Shown piece after piece: positions 10,538 through 22,237 of a stretch of 64,000 nt of DNA. How positions within the stretch are numbered: the stretch's first letter is position 1; every line of letters starts with the position of its first letter. The DNA is taken from contig SCHM01000001.1 of the NCBI GenBank assembly GCA_004123355.1, positions 4,580,001 through 4,644,000 on the forward strand. Reading direction: 5' to 3'. The notes below the pieces were generated by a model. The model was given only the letters and a program-made list of their open reading frames with translations, made no database searches and was not told the DNA's origin. Source of the stretch: Amphirosellinia nigrospora (Eukaryota > Ascomycota > Sordariomycetes > Xylariales > Xylariaceae). Position numbers and translations under genes: made by a program.

Positions 10538-12393
10538 ATGGCTTCCGAATCTCAGCAGACTCTGGGTATCGAACTGGAGTTCATTGTATTCTATACAACA
10601 CCGGGTGAACAGGCGCCCGCGAAGGACGAAAAAAGATATGGGCCCGTCCTCGAGTGCCCATACTATAGCGAGATTACACCACCCCCGGGGTTTGTGATCG
10701 ATGAAAGCGTTAACTATCCCAAGCTTCTAGAAGCGGCTTGGGTCCGTCAAAAAGTAGCAGACGTCATCGCTTCAGTTGGCTTCAAGTCGAAAGCAAGCTT
10801 AGAGGCGAAGGGATCCGAGCTGGACCTCTTCGAATTCTGGAATGTAGTGCCAGATCTATCGGTGCGACTCCCTTTGGACTTCGACCAAGCGTACAGTCCA
10901 CTCAAGCATGCTGGAGGTGAATCATTTCCATATTTCTTTTTTCTTTTTTTCTCATTCGGTCAAATTATAGAGTAAAAGCCTTCCGGTTAGGCCGCGACAT
11001 CACCTTGAACTTCCTAAATCTTCACAAATCACAGTCGAAATTGCAATGGCTAACTTTAAGAGTTCTAGTGGAAGTTAATTCGCCCGTCTTCGCTGCCGGC
11101 GAGGAAGCGTTCAAGGAGATCTCGGCGGTCATTGGGGCTATCAACTCAGCTTTCCGCACGACAATCCCGCCCGTGTGCGGCTTCCACGTCCATGTCGGCC
11201 GTGGATATAAGCCCTTGGAACTTCGGCCGGTCCAGCGCACGGCAAGCTTACTCTGGCTTGCTGAGAATCTCATAGACACCTTACATCCAGGTTGCCGTCA
11301 CAGGAACAAGCAATGCTTCAGTATGAGAGGCTTTAGTGACATGACGCGTTCTCTGGATATAGAACATAAGAATAAGAATATCGGCGAAGATTTCTATCGG
11401 CCTAGGGAATCAAATCACGCCGAGTTTTCCAGGGATCGCGTTGACAAGAACAGAAAAAAGCCGACGCAATACGAGTACAACCGCCCCCTCGACGCCACTG
11501 ATAGTCCATGGTCAACGCTGTCCGGCTCCTTAGCCTTGGATTACTCTATGTCGTTCCGTGAACCTGATTATGAAGGTTTACCATGTGGCCTCGAGATGAT
11601 GGACGGGATACGAATGATTCTGAACACTATGGATAGTGCAGAGGTAGCCGCTATGACCTCCTTTGAAGATAATTGTCGAGGAGCATACAACTTCTCGAAC
11701 ATGGAGAGCGAACAGGGCGCAAGCTCCACTCGGAAGCCTACCATAGAGTTCAGACAAGCAGCGGGTTCACTCGACAAAGATTGGTATGTTTAAGAACACT
11801 AGATTTTATATTTTGGGCCAAGATGGTTTCCCGAAACGTTCAAAATCCTTGGAAGTCGTGCTTCCATGACGATTACTAACTCTACGTGCTACAGGATCAT
11901 TATCTGGGCCAAAATTTGCCTCGCCCTCAACGGGCCAGTCGTTGTAGAATCTTCGGATGACGATTTCTTCCAGCTGCTATACAACTGTGAAGAAGGTTAT
12001 CGTACGAGTCAGCGTCAGTACGATGTTTTCGACTTGCTCCACGACATCGGTCTTTGCAAGGAGGATATCGATGCCGTGCACAGCCGTCTCGTTTCCGGAA
12101 GACATGAACGGGAGCCAGTTCTTGCCTTCCATCGAGCCGACGATACCGAGGAGGGTGCCCTGGACGAGGGGTATGGACTCGGCTGGCAGCGGGGTATTCG
12201 GTACGACAACTGCAGCGATGTGACCACCCCCGAAGGGGAAGATTGGCTGTCTGGCGCCTGGGACGATATTGATGGCTGTAATGATGGCTCATCCAACAGC
12301 AGTCAGACAGATGAAGCCTGGGTTGACCCCGTCGTGAATGGGTTCTCCAGTCTTAGTGTCGAAGAGGATGACTGCTTGGCAGAGCCTTTATAG
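10538..12393 (+). CDS. Putative amidoligase (Amidoligase_2 family)
   Basis: Member of the fungal amidoligase family, ATP-dependent carboxylate-amine ligases with a glutamine-synthetase/GCS2-like fold predicted to form amide bonds on peptides or small molecules. Three exons: 10538-10916, 11069-11783, 11895-12393, with no frame break, giving 530 residues. The N-terminal LGIELEF is the family's metal/ATP-binding strand. Further family-type blocks are VEVNSPVFAAGEEAFKEI, VCGFHVHVGRG, RTASLLWLAENLIDTLHP and KPTIEFRQAAGSLD. The first acceptor was chosen at 11068 because it joins HAG to VEVNSPV in frame; earlier AGs give stops or a poor join. The C-terminal 100 residues are acidic and probably disordered. 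Neighbours give no clue to substrate. One of the few fully intact long genes here. Confidence 0.85.
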
Positions 12394-13032
12394 GTTACTG
12401 GCTCGGAACCGATACTCGACGCGCAAGATATGACTGGGGCTGAATAAAAGCCAGTGTCGGGTGAAGAGACAGGCTACTCGGGATAGCCACATAACTCAAA
12501 TCTCAGCAAAGCACCGTACACGTGTCGCGCATCTTTCTACAACTTTGACTACCTGCGGGTTTTCATTTTCTCATCATTTATAATCGTGGGCAAGTCAGCT
12601 CTTCTGTACTATATATATATTTAGGTTGGATACCACGAAGCATTAAGCCGCTGGGTTATTTGGCACGGTCCGATAGGTATAATAGAGAGATTTCCTGGAT
12701 ATATATAAGAGATGGATTTTAGATAGACACCTCGGCGATTCTTCATTTTGACTCTGCTCTGGGTCAGTAGGATTGACGAGGTTAAAAATGAAGAAACGAA
12801 CTTATGATGCATTGCCGGTCACTCGACCAAACCGAGAATGCAACGTCACGAAGAGTAGGGACTTAATATAAACTACTCGTATGAATATAATGACCTGATC
12901 TTATTAAAGCAGTTCATATTTAAAGCCTGACTAAATCATCACATGTACACAGCAGATGAACGAGGTGCACCAGCGGGCGTGACGGTATGGACAACTTCGT
13001 TGTTGGAAGCCGACACCACTCTTTCGAACCAT
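12394..13032. other. Intergenic region between convergent genes
   Basis: The 3' sides of the amidoligase and the deacetylase face each other here. No coding signal seen. Confidence 0.5.
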
Positions 13033-14221
13033 CTAACAACTTTTGGCGCCATTACCCGTGAAATTTCCGGGCTTGTACATGCCATCAGCGTCATCGAGGC
13101 ACTCAGCTATTAGCCAGCACGTCAGCATGTCCGGGTAGAGGGAACCGCGGGGGAGCAAACAAACAAGTCAACATACCGACAGTGACGATTTTGAGATTGT
13201 TAGTCTTGGCCCAGTTGATAAGCCAGGTGGTGAGCGTCGTGACGGTGGTTTGGTAAGTCTCGTGCATGAGGGGGATGTGACCCATGCCGCCAGCGCCAGC
13301 CTGTTGGAATTTCTGCTGGCTTTGCTGCGGCGACTGGTTGTTCCAGTCGCCAGTGTCAACATCATCATTTATAACGCTAATAAGTCAAATTAATCGAGAT
13401 CCTTGAGTGTCAAACCACAGGTGAGGCTAAGGAACTGGGCACAGAAGGTTTCATACGCACCTATAATTCATCTGCTTCATAACGCTGAGGAACTGCCCTC
13501 CAGTCTCTAGGTAAGGCGGACGCACGTATGCTGGCTTGCGACCGAAGATGTTCACCATGGCCTGTTCGACCTTTTCCATCTCGCTCTGTATTGCGGCAGC
13601 ACTCATAGAGCCCATGAGGATGGGTCCTTGGAAAGAAATGTTAGCACTTCTCTCCATCATTTTCCATGGTCGCTTTTGTCAACTGGCGGCTTGATTTAAT
13701 GCTATTTTTCTTGATTTCTCCCGTCGCTCCATTTAACGTGATAGATACTCACCACGTATGACTAGCAACCTGGTCTGAAGGCCAGAACAGTTAGTGATAT
13801 ATATGTTTGCTGGCTATGATTGTAAACTCAGGGGTTACATACGTCCATTGTCAAACGCCTTCTTGACAGCAGCTTGTTGGTTGTAGATACATCCACTGCA
13901 GAACTTATGGTTAGTAGATTATCCCCATAACATGTAATTGCGGCAAAAAGGAGACGCGGCACTTCCAAAACAACTATATAAAGTACCCGTGAAGAAGAAT
14001 GTGCCCTTGACACCAGCAGCATCGAGCGTGTCAACGAGGGAGGACGTGTACTGGTACGGGCCGTCGTCGTACGCGAGCGCCAGAACACCGGACTTAGAGC
14101 ATTTCGTAATGACGGTACCAGGTGTGTGCGTCCGCTTCATCATTTCGACCGGGTTTGGGACGGCGCGCGCCGAGACGCCGGCCACGAGGGCCAACGTAGC
14201 CACAGCAGAGGTGAAAAGCAT
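13033..14221 (-). CDS. Polysaccharide (chitin) deacetylase, CE4/NodB domain, secreted
   Basis: Carbohydrate esterase family 4 enzyme, likely removing N-acetyl groups from chitin or a related cell-wall polymer outside the cell. A signal peptide is visible (MLFTSAVATLALVAGVSA). NodB motifs appear in order: YDDGP (motif 1, catalytic and metal Asp), SHTWTHP (motif 2, metal His pair), RPPY (motif 3), VDTGDWN (motif 4) and PLMHE (motif 5). Exons: 14221 to about 13985, 13895-13843, 13774-13753 (only 22 bp), 13626-13461, 13376-13177 and 13106-13033, ending NGAKSC. Two joins do not hold frame as written, at exon 1/2 (before CIYNQQAAV) and just after WTHPH in exon 4, each one base off. I attribute both to sequence errors. 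No chitin-binding module or GPI signal seen. Confidence 0.88.
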
Positions 14222-15298
14222 TTTAGAGATACCGTAATCCGGAATATAGTGACTTTTCGTGATGTGTCCTCACAGTAAACTAGCGATCGCCGTGGCTGCT
14301 CGGTTTTATAAACGTATTCGGGATGAATTAAAGCCCACCCTGCCTGGCTATACGTATCTAAGTAGGTAGGTATCGGATATTGCCATTGTATATTACTTCT
14401 GTCTTGCCTATGCTCGCACCCCCTTGTGCCAAGAAATGCTGGCCTTAGGCAAGATGCGAGCCATACCCAGAAATTGTTAACAGAGAGAGACAGCTCGAAT
14501 CGACTTTTCCACGAGCCCGGCTCAATGGTACGGGGACAGGATCGTGAACCATACCTATTTCTTTACGCGTCGCCAAGTAGAACACCCGTAGAGCTGGGAA
14601 TTTAGCCGCGAATACCAATTCATTGTAGTGGTCGTTTCCCGAAATGGTTCGGAAGGACATGTGGTTTAAGTAGGGCCGCGTCCCGTGAGCTTGGCACCTT
14701 TGCACCATGTTCTTGATTTAGTTCCTTATGTTGTTCGTACACGGGTCGTAACTTTATCACGTTCTTGAAAGGCGAACACGACTAAGTCTAGAAGCCATGG
14801 CCTACATATAACAAGATAGCAAATGATTGCGACTCGCCTTGCTCGCTTAATAGTAGTAACGATATTACATGCCGGCAAATAGGATTTTGAGAATGTGATT
14901 AGTAGACAGTATATTCGGGACAACATTCACATCGGCCAGTCAGTTCAAACCGCAGAGCCAAGTTCGGCCAGCATATAATCGCATTCTAAATCTACTGAAT
15001 TTGGGCACCATGGTACTTTTAAGCTTATCGTGTTAAAGACGTGTTTTGATTCATTTGTATACATATTGAGTTAAGTAAGTATTAAACCGTTAATAACTAA
15101 AACCATCATTAATATTCATAATTTGTATATATGCGGTGCGTGGGGGATGTTCTACTAGGGTCTGGTTACCATCACACGATACCCAAAACCTTTGTCCAAA
15201 TTATACCATTCCCCCGTAGCGGTACAACGCCTGTGGAATCATAGTAATGCTGACCTAATGTAGTGTTGTGTATCGATTCTGTGTAAATGTAACTCAGT
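14222..15298. other. Intergenic stretch, no supported gene
   Basis: Promoter side of the deacetylase and 3' side of the DUF2434 gene. Contains AAGTAGGTAGGTATC near 14360. Short minus-strand frames (14445-14926) show no conserved motif. Confidence 0.45.
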
Positions 15299-17039
15299 CT
15301 AAGGGCTATTAGACATCCAACATGCTTCTAATTTGTTGAGGGGTCCTGTCAAAGACACGCCACTGTTTGTACTCGTACTCCTGTCGAAAGTTGCTCGATG
15401 CCCTGTATCCCGACCTCTGTTTTCAGCAGGAGGCGGTGGCGGCGGGGTAGGGTTACCAGCATTTGGAAAGAGAAGACCGGCGGCTGCCTGGATTGTGCGG
15501 TCATCTCTCAACTTGCCAGCGGGGCCAGAGTGAGAGTAAGCTGGTGGAGCAGTGCCACTCGCAACACTCGGCGATCTGTGCAAAGAGCTCATTTCAAATG
15601 TGTTGCTGGCGGCAGGGGCAGCCTCTATATTCGTAGCTCTCTGCTCAGCCATTTGCTGTACTCGCTGGTTGCCTCCGACTTCTCGTACATTACGGTAAAG
15701 TTGATCTCGCATAGCATCACCAGTGCCCACTTCACCACGAATTCGCCGCCACCAGGCCGGCTTCTTAGTAATACCAAGGACTTGATCAATTTGGGCACCC
15801 CTTTCTCGTCGTTGGCGAATGAGTTCTTTATCTTCATTAGGTCGCATGAAGCCAGAGACGCATAGAATGATGACGAGTAACAGAGCCGGAACGTAACCTC
15901 CGACGTACATCGCAACGAGGTTGGTGTCTTTCTTGAGGGGCGAATAATTGAATTCCCATGCAGCCAATGCTTGGTAAGCCACAACGACCAAGGCGAGGGG
16001 AATCATGAGCAAGAAGCGGAGAGGGACGTATTGAATGAACCCAACCATCCTGTTCAGCAAACCACGGTTTCGAGCCTCATAATGTCTGACAGAGTGCCAT
16101 AAGGACACCAGGATGGTAAGCCAACTGATAAACAGTAAGAATGGAGCAATCTTGAAGCGAGGCTCCGTAGCGGCGGGTTCGGCTTTGGTGATAGTCTGCT
16201 CGGGTGACCGTTGAAGTTCGATGGTACCCCAATTCCGCGGAATGACAACAAAGAAATCCTACTTCAATTAGTGATCGAAATAAACCACGGGGAAGAAACG
16301 TACCAGCCACCACCACAAGTAAAAGAACAACGGCAGCCAGAATTCAAATGTGCCCCTCCTATCCGTCTGCTGTAGCACGAATGGGTTGGGATCGATGAAT
16401 TGCCGCTCCATCCAGCTACCCCAATGACGCACCGCCTCCCACACCAAGGCCAAGGAACACATGTTCATCAGGAACCAAAAGAATACGTTGAGTACAAGGG
16501 GCAATTCCACCACACGGTAGCGATCCACGTCAATGCCAGTGAAAAGACCAATCAGGGCAGTGGTGCAAAGCAAAATAGCCCAGTACCACTGCCATCTTCG
16601 ACCAATCGCGTAGAACCGCTTTTCTGCTGGCAGATAAAGCTTTCCATGGCGAGTGAGGTTGAGTAAGATGAATATCAAGGACAACCCGAATGCGACGCCC
16701 AAACCGATTCCTATATGTGCGCGACTACCGGGCGGCTCCGTGGCAAGATAACACCATGTGCTATTGACTAATTCGCAAACTATTAGCGGGGTGCCTGAAA
16801 CTCAGGAGGATGATTCGGACAATACCGAAAGTGCCATTGTCCAGGAGGAGGGGCGGAGTGTAAGGCTGGTTTATGAGGTAACACCGCGACCAATTGCTTA
16901 ATGTCCAGTTCCCCTCGTACAGGGTGTAGTTCCAGTGGTTCAGCGTTGTCACATTGAAGTGCACGCCTCCGATAACAGTGTCATTCGCATCGTTACCGGG
17001 TGGCCAGATCGGCGGATCGCGTGGAAGCATGCCAGCCAT
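15299..17039 (-). CDS. DUF2434 family multi-pass membrane protein
   Basis: Fungus-specific integral membrane protein of unknown function. Three exons, 17039-16826, 16767-16304 and 16258-15299, keep frame throughout and give 545 residues. The N-terminal region is Asn/Trp-rich with several N-glycosylation sites (NVTTLNHWNYTLY, NWTLSNWSRCYL), suggesting a lumenal or external position. It is followed by roughly seven hydrophobic segments, among them GVAFGLSLIFILLNL, WAILLCTTALIGLFTG, VLNVFFWFLMNMCSLAL, FEFWLPLFFYLWWWL, FLLFISWLTILVSL, FLLMIPLALVVVAYQAL and ALLLVIILCVSGF. The C-terminal 180 residues are cytosolic in character, polar with a PPPPPP run. The pattern HGKLYLPAEKRF..GRRWQWYW after the first membrane segment is typical of the family. 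Role unknown. Confidence 0.85.
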
Positions 17040-18114
17040 GGGGGGAGAGTTCGGTGTTCTCGTTGTTGTTTATCGCCGGTGCAGCTGTCGGCTGCTTAGG
17101 GAAAGAAAGGACTCTCTCCCTCTCTCGCATAGGGTTCGGTGCAATATCCGTACACTATACAAAGCGCGCGATCTATTACAATAGATGAGGTGGTAATAGG
17201 ACGAGGCGAAGTAAAGTATCGATGGTTGACGGACGGGCAAGCAAGGGTCGGCGCGGCCTCGAAAGCTTAAGAAAAGGTTGTAAAAAGAGTGACCAATGCC
17301 AATACCGGAGCTTCCGTGGTTAGACCCAGTCCGCCGTGTGCGAAATTCACTCAGTTGCCCCACATCGAGATATTTGAGCCTATCGTTGGCTGCCCTGCGA
17401 GCTGTCAGCCCGGCGCGACGTCATGTTAGCATTCCCCAGCTCTGTTTTTGCTCCGCTATGCCGGTACACGCCAAGCATAATTGCCGCACTACCGTGGGCA
17501 CACACCCGAGTAGCAGGGGTCCGCCATCTGTATTGAAGCCTCTGGTTGGTTAGCTGCCCAATTGGCATTTAACATTTCATGCATATGTGCCGTTGATTGA
17601 ATTCATTTGGACCCGTTCCTCGTACTGTAGCTTTTTGGCTCCGCTATAGTAATCAAGCAAATTACTGGGTTAGACCTTCTTCTTGACTAGGAATCCCGAA
17701 TAGTTTACTATAATTCTTTCGATAAAAAATGGAATATTGGGGGCTATATAATGGCAAGATTTACTGAATAATGTTACACCTCCTCCAGGATCTCAAAAGG
17801 CAGTAGAGAATTCTTTACGACTGAGAATATCTAATGTGTTATGCTTGTTATCTTGATTAGCATAGATTTCCAACGTTAGGGGGTACGACCTATTTCCGTC
17901 TTTCCGATGCGGAGATCGGACGGTGTTAGCATCATTTGCAGCACAAGATGGAGTCAATAACCATAGTGTATTCCCGGAATGGAACAGTTTCTTACCTGCT
18001 CTACTTCAATTCTAGTGACTCTTCATCCAATTGCACTTGGCATGGAAAAAATGCCGTCACGACATCTTGTTCTTCCGTGAATGGAGGCAATTATAATATA
18101 ATTACGGTACCCTA
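17040..18114. other. Intergenic stretch, no supported gene
   Basis: Leader side of the DUF2434 gene and 3' side of the GH125 gene. A 67-codon plus-strand frame (17936-18139) rich in Ser/Asn overlaps the last GH125 exon and is not credible on its own. Confidence 0.45.
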
Positions 18115-20230
18115 TTACGAGCCTCTATGCCGCGGTTGAAACGACTCTTTCAGAAGCTCTGGTTTCCTCTCCATTAATTCCATCATCATTTGTCCAAAGA
18201 CGGCATTTCCCAGCCAAACCTATAATCGTATAAACGTCAGTCTGTATTCTATGCTCCTGAATGATTAAAACGCCGCAGACGAAGACTCACCATGATCTAG
18301 TCCACTGGGTCGCATCAAAAACTATTGACGCTCTCATGAATCAAGCCAAATCGATCTGTGCTTTGTAACACTTCCCATATCGAGTTGATAATCTCGTCGT
18401 CGTCATCCGACGTCATGGCTCGCAATAATCGCTGCCATTGGCCACGCAGCACCCGGTTTCTGCGCAACACTCGGGTCAGTTATCGTCATTTGAAGCTCTG
18501 AGAATTACTTACGATGTGCGGGCTTCCAACGGCATTGAGCACGGGCCTTGACAAAACCAAGGGTTTGACCTCGAAAGCACAAACTTGCGCGTGTTCTGAT
18601 AGATGTGTCGTTGGCCTCGACGTACCCCAGCGATGGCGCGGACAGCAAGGACGGATATTAGCATCGTCCACTACAACACTCGAAGTCAGTTATTGCTATT
18701 TAAGCTGATTTGTGGGAGGTTTAGAAGCTTCCAGGCACTCTCTTGTCCAAAAAATGAAACTTGATGCTCCGAAAGTCGCCAAAACAGAAAGAAAATAGCA
18801 CTTGAGGGTTACTCACTAAGGTTCTGGCCGCCAAGCATCCACTTCATACGCGAAGATCCGCTGCCCGTTCGGCGCCGTCACAACGCCGAATTGCTCGATC
18901 CCGGCCCGGATCTCGGCCGCCATATCGCGCATCTCGCTTGTGAGGCCCTTGGGCGCGTTCGGCAGCTTCTCCATAATAAGTGCCGTGGCTCGAGATACCG
19001 CGACAGCATCATATTGGCCGGGATTTGGAAGTCGTATATCGCGGCGTCATCGCTTGGACGAAATGGTCGCGTACCATTCCCGTATAGTTGACCGGATAGT
19101 TCATACCGTTTATTTCCAAGAGTCCCAAAGGAAGTCATTGTCTGAGATTGAAACGTGTATGCTGGTGGGTTCCACGCGCCGTCCGGACCATAGTGGGCTG
19201 GCGCAGCGCTTCCATGCGGCGAGGATCGATTGCACCGCGTTTATCCATTCTTTCAAAACTCGGAGTCAGTTATTGCAATTTGGAGCTGATTAGGGGTTTC
19301 AGAAGCTCTAGATGCTTCCTTTCCCTGAAAGGAAACTTGGTGCCCTGAGAGCTGTCGAAACAATAAGAAAATGATTTTGAAAATTGCTTACGGAACTTGC
19401 CGAAGAAGTCTACGTCACCCGTCCTTGTATAGTAATCGTGGGATAGCTGCAAGAAGGCACCGAAAATCGTCCAGCTCGAAGTTGCATGTGAAAACAATGT
19501 TGCGATCGTACGGCGGAGTCACGGAGTAAGAGGCGCCGTTCGGTTGCGCATTTAGATCGGCCTCGGGTGGCGGGAGAAGGCATTGCAGTACCTAATCATA
19601 ACATTTTCAATAAGCAGGATCGGGTTTTGGATGTACGTCGTACTTACGGCGAGATGATGAGATATCGCCCTGCAAGTTAATCGCACCGCGGAAAAACTGA
19701 GGCGACGTCGTCATCTTTGCTCTTCAGTACACTCCTGTACGAGCCACCTGGTTCGCCGAATCTCGAATCCACATCGCATCAATGTCGCCTGTAATGATGA
19801 AGCTAATTCCTCCTCTGTATTGTTGGCCGCGAAACCCCTCCATTTTATTGCAGAATCTAAAGTACTTTTGAGACTGTTAGAACCTTCCATGCCCTGAGGA
19901 AACTTCATACTCGGAAAACTGCCAAGACGAAGAAAATGGGTCTGAGAGTAACTCACTTGGGTATGTGTTCTCGAACAGGCGGAAGAGGTCGGGGTCCGTG
20001 GTCAGATTTTTGACTTGGAGGATAGCGTCCTCGACTGCCGTCGAATTGAATGTACGACAGGCCGGGTCCGGACGTTGGTAGGAGAGCGCGTAGGCCCCGG
20101 TCGAGTAGGGTTCATGCCGGTACTGCGAATAGGCCGAGTAGCTCTGACACGTCGCACTCACTGTCTGTCCGAGAAGGCTTGTGGCCGCTGCTACTGTTGC
20201 CACAAGCCGCGTCGCGTATTGCGGGAGCAT
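18115..20230 (-). CDS. Glycoside hydrolase family 125 (exo-alpha-1,6-mannosidase), secretory
   Basis: GH125 enzymes remove terminal alpha-1,6-linked mannose. The signal peptide is MLPQYATRLVATVAAATSLL, cleaved near SA. Family blocks in order: NSAIKWRGFAANNTEEEL, TGDIDAMWIRDSANQVA, FLQLSHDYYTRTGDVDFF, MTSFGTLGN, FRPSDDAAIYDFQIPANMM, VVTAPNGQRIFAYEVD, NAVGSPHI, AWPMAAII, STDRFGLIHESVNSF and FGQMMMELMERKPELLKESF. Exons: 20230-19957, 19857-19648, 19591-19392, 19249-18817, 18670-18513, 18459-18291 and 18219-18115. About eight single-base frame changes occur, several in homopolymers (TTTTT for TTTT after HESVNS; TGGGAAAT for TGGGGAAAT before NAVFGQ). All family motifs are preserved around them, so sequence error is likelier than decay. 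Four of the six introns belong to one introner-like family, which is remarkable. Confidence 0.85.
18460..18512 (-). repeat. Introner-like element, copy 5 (short derivative, GH125 intron 5)
   Basis: A 53-bp intron, GTAAGT to GCGCAG. Its sense sequence runs GTAAGTAATTCTCAGAGCTT and then AAATGACGATAACTGACCCG. The second half is the 3' block of the longer copies. It looks like an internal deletion derivative that kept both ends. Confidence 0.7.
18671..18816 (-). repeat. Introner-like element, copy 2 (GH125 intron 4)
   Basis: A 146-bp intron, GTGAGT to TTGTAG. It shares with copies 1 and 3 the middle block AGTGCCTGGAAGCTTCTAAA and the 3' block AATAACTGACTTCGAGTG. Length and order of blocks match copy 1 in a different gene. 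Confidence 0.85.
19250..19391 (-). repeat. Introner-like element, copy 3 (GH125 intron 3)
   Basis: A 142-bp intron, GTAAGC to GAAAG. Middle block AGCTTCTGAAACCCCTAATC and 3' block AATAACTGACTCCGAGTTTT match copies 1 and 2. The acceptor GAAAG replaces the TAG of the other copies. Confidence 0.8.
19858..19956 (-). repeat. Introner-like element, copy 4 (shorter, GH125 intron 1)
   Basis: A 99-bp intron, GTGAGT to TTTAG. The 5' half aligns with copies 2 and 3 (block around CATTTTCTTCGTCTTGGCAG and AGGGCATGGAAGGTTCTAAC), and the 3' end is a shortened form of their last block. Choosing the TTTAG acceptor suggested by this alignment also puts the next exon in frame (NSAIKW). Confidence 0.7.
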
Positions 20231-22230
20231 GGTTGCACACGTCCGTGTTCACCGCATAGAATCGAGCCGAGATATCGGGAGTACGTCCTACGCCGAGGGT
20301 AAGAGGTACGATCATCCACGCTCCATCCAGAGAAATGCGACAAATGTGCGCAGGCTCTCAGATTCAACAGTTCATACCCCAGGATATGGAAAGGGATGGT
20401 CTGAAACCCACAACGGGGGATTCAACCGGCCTTATGCCAATCTAAGAACTACTAGCGAACGCCAAGGAAGCCAACAAGTTGATATCGGTCGAAGTCTCAG
20501 CTGCTCCGTAAATATCCGATTTAGGAAACTAACTAAATCAGTGCCAAGCTGGGCGCCAGCCAGAACAACTCATGACCAAGCGGTAGAAATATAATCCAAC
20601 ATCCCTAGTTTTTCTATTCATCAGTTTCGGCTTTTAGACGAAGCCCATCGTTGTTGACCTGTGGCTTACTATACGTGGCAATCGGTGCGACATGGGACCA
20701 AGCTACACGGGCACCCAAGAGAACGATACAGCAGACTGGGTCCCAGACCTTAACGTGTAACGGAAATGATAGTTTATTATATCTACTAGCTAATCCTTTA
20801 CATATTGAAAGAATTCTTCGTTTGCGAATGGCTACACTTTCGTGAACGCATCTAAGGATGCTTTTGACTGTAAGATGGTTGGTTAATAAAGTTCGAGCAA
20901 GCCATGATCATCCTAGCATTGCACCGATAACCTCATGCGTCGTCGTAGTTTATCTGAGGGAAACTTACTAAGGCCACATACATGAACTAGAGTCGGAGGC
21001 GAGTGGGGTTATTATGACATTAACCCGATGGATTAGATACACTCAGCCATGAATATGATGCATCTTGTTCTTCACTCAACGTCTAGTATCCTACAGCAAA
21101 GCTGACATGTTTTAATGGAGAGAGCAGCGGAGGATAGGTGCCTAATCGCACATTTTACTGGGTCATCTGGATAACGAGTAATAGAACATAAAGAGTGATA
21201 TACTATGAGTTCCTTAGAAAGAGACCTGGATTGCAAGATATCGAACTATACGGTTCCGGCTGTCATCGTAGAGTTAATGTTTCTAGCTTGAAATAAGCCG
21301 TCGGATATACCGTATTGCAACAAAAGTACAGCTTGTTCGCCTACTTAGTGTCTCTATTACTGCTATGAGGACGAAAACAAGTGAAGAACTCGGCTAGGCT
21401 AGGTAGCGACAGATTCATTCATACTTCATCTCTTGCCCCATTTTTCTTCATACTGCAGGAATAGAAAACATAAAAATATCCTGAAAACACGAAACTAGAA
21501 TGATCAATACCGAATTATGATACTTAGGCACACGCCATACTGTCTATTATAAATCACATACGAGTATGAATAGATGCCAAAAAGAGCCCTATACATATCG
21601 TACTTAAGGACGTGGAGGTACGCGAGAATTGTATCATCGGTATCTTATAACTTCTGACTTGACGCATCCCATGTAAAAGCGAATCTCGAAATATGACGTA
21701 GTAGCCAATGAGCGGCCGTGGCGAGACGTCTGACTAGCACTCCCCGGCAAACATGGGCAGTTCTAGATGGTGATCAGGGGAAGACTAGATTCTTTAGACC
21801 ACATGGCTGCTCTAGCTTCAACTATTAATAAGCCCAAAATGGTACCAGGGCTGGCGTAGCGGTTGCTTGCAGATGTACATAGCTAGGGAGGGTTTGGGTG
21901 GGTATGTGGCTACATTTGCCATGTTTTAAACATTGGATTCTGCTTAAAATGGGATACAGAACTACATGTTTGGCATGTTTGGGGCCTGCAGGCTGAGAAT
22001 TCCTTAGTATAGGATGCATTAGTCACTATGCCGGTGATTTATCAGAGTAGTATGTGGCAAATGTCTAGCACAGCTGAAGTTCGGTTGATAGCGAGCGAAG
22101 TTTGAGTTTGTGGTGTACATGGTTGGACGCATCATTGCCGGTAGGCCGCATAAGGCTAGGTGGGACTCGAAAAACGTGAGGACCCTGAAGATCATGAGCG
22201 TTTTCCGGTGCGACGACATGGTGTTTCTTG
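20231..22230. other. Long gene-free stretch
   Basis: Two kilobases with no frame I can support. The composition is AT-leaning, with many short frames broken by stops. Lies 5' of the GH125 gene and far upstream of frq. No inverted or direct repeat of note seen. Confidence 0.45.
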
Positions 22231-22237
22231 GAGTTTT

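Noticed and set aside
18115-20230. Reading the GH125 locus as a dead pseudogene
   Set aside because: All family motifs and splice sites survive, and the breaks are single bases often in homopolymers, as in essential RPT3 and SEC14; sequence error is simpler.
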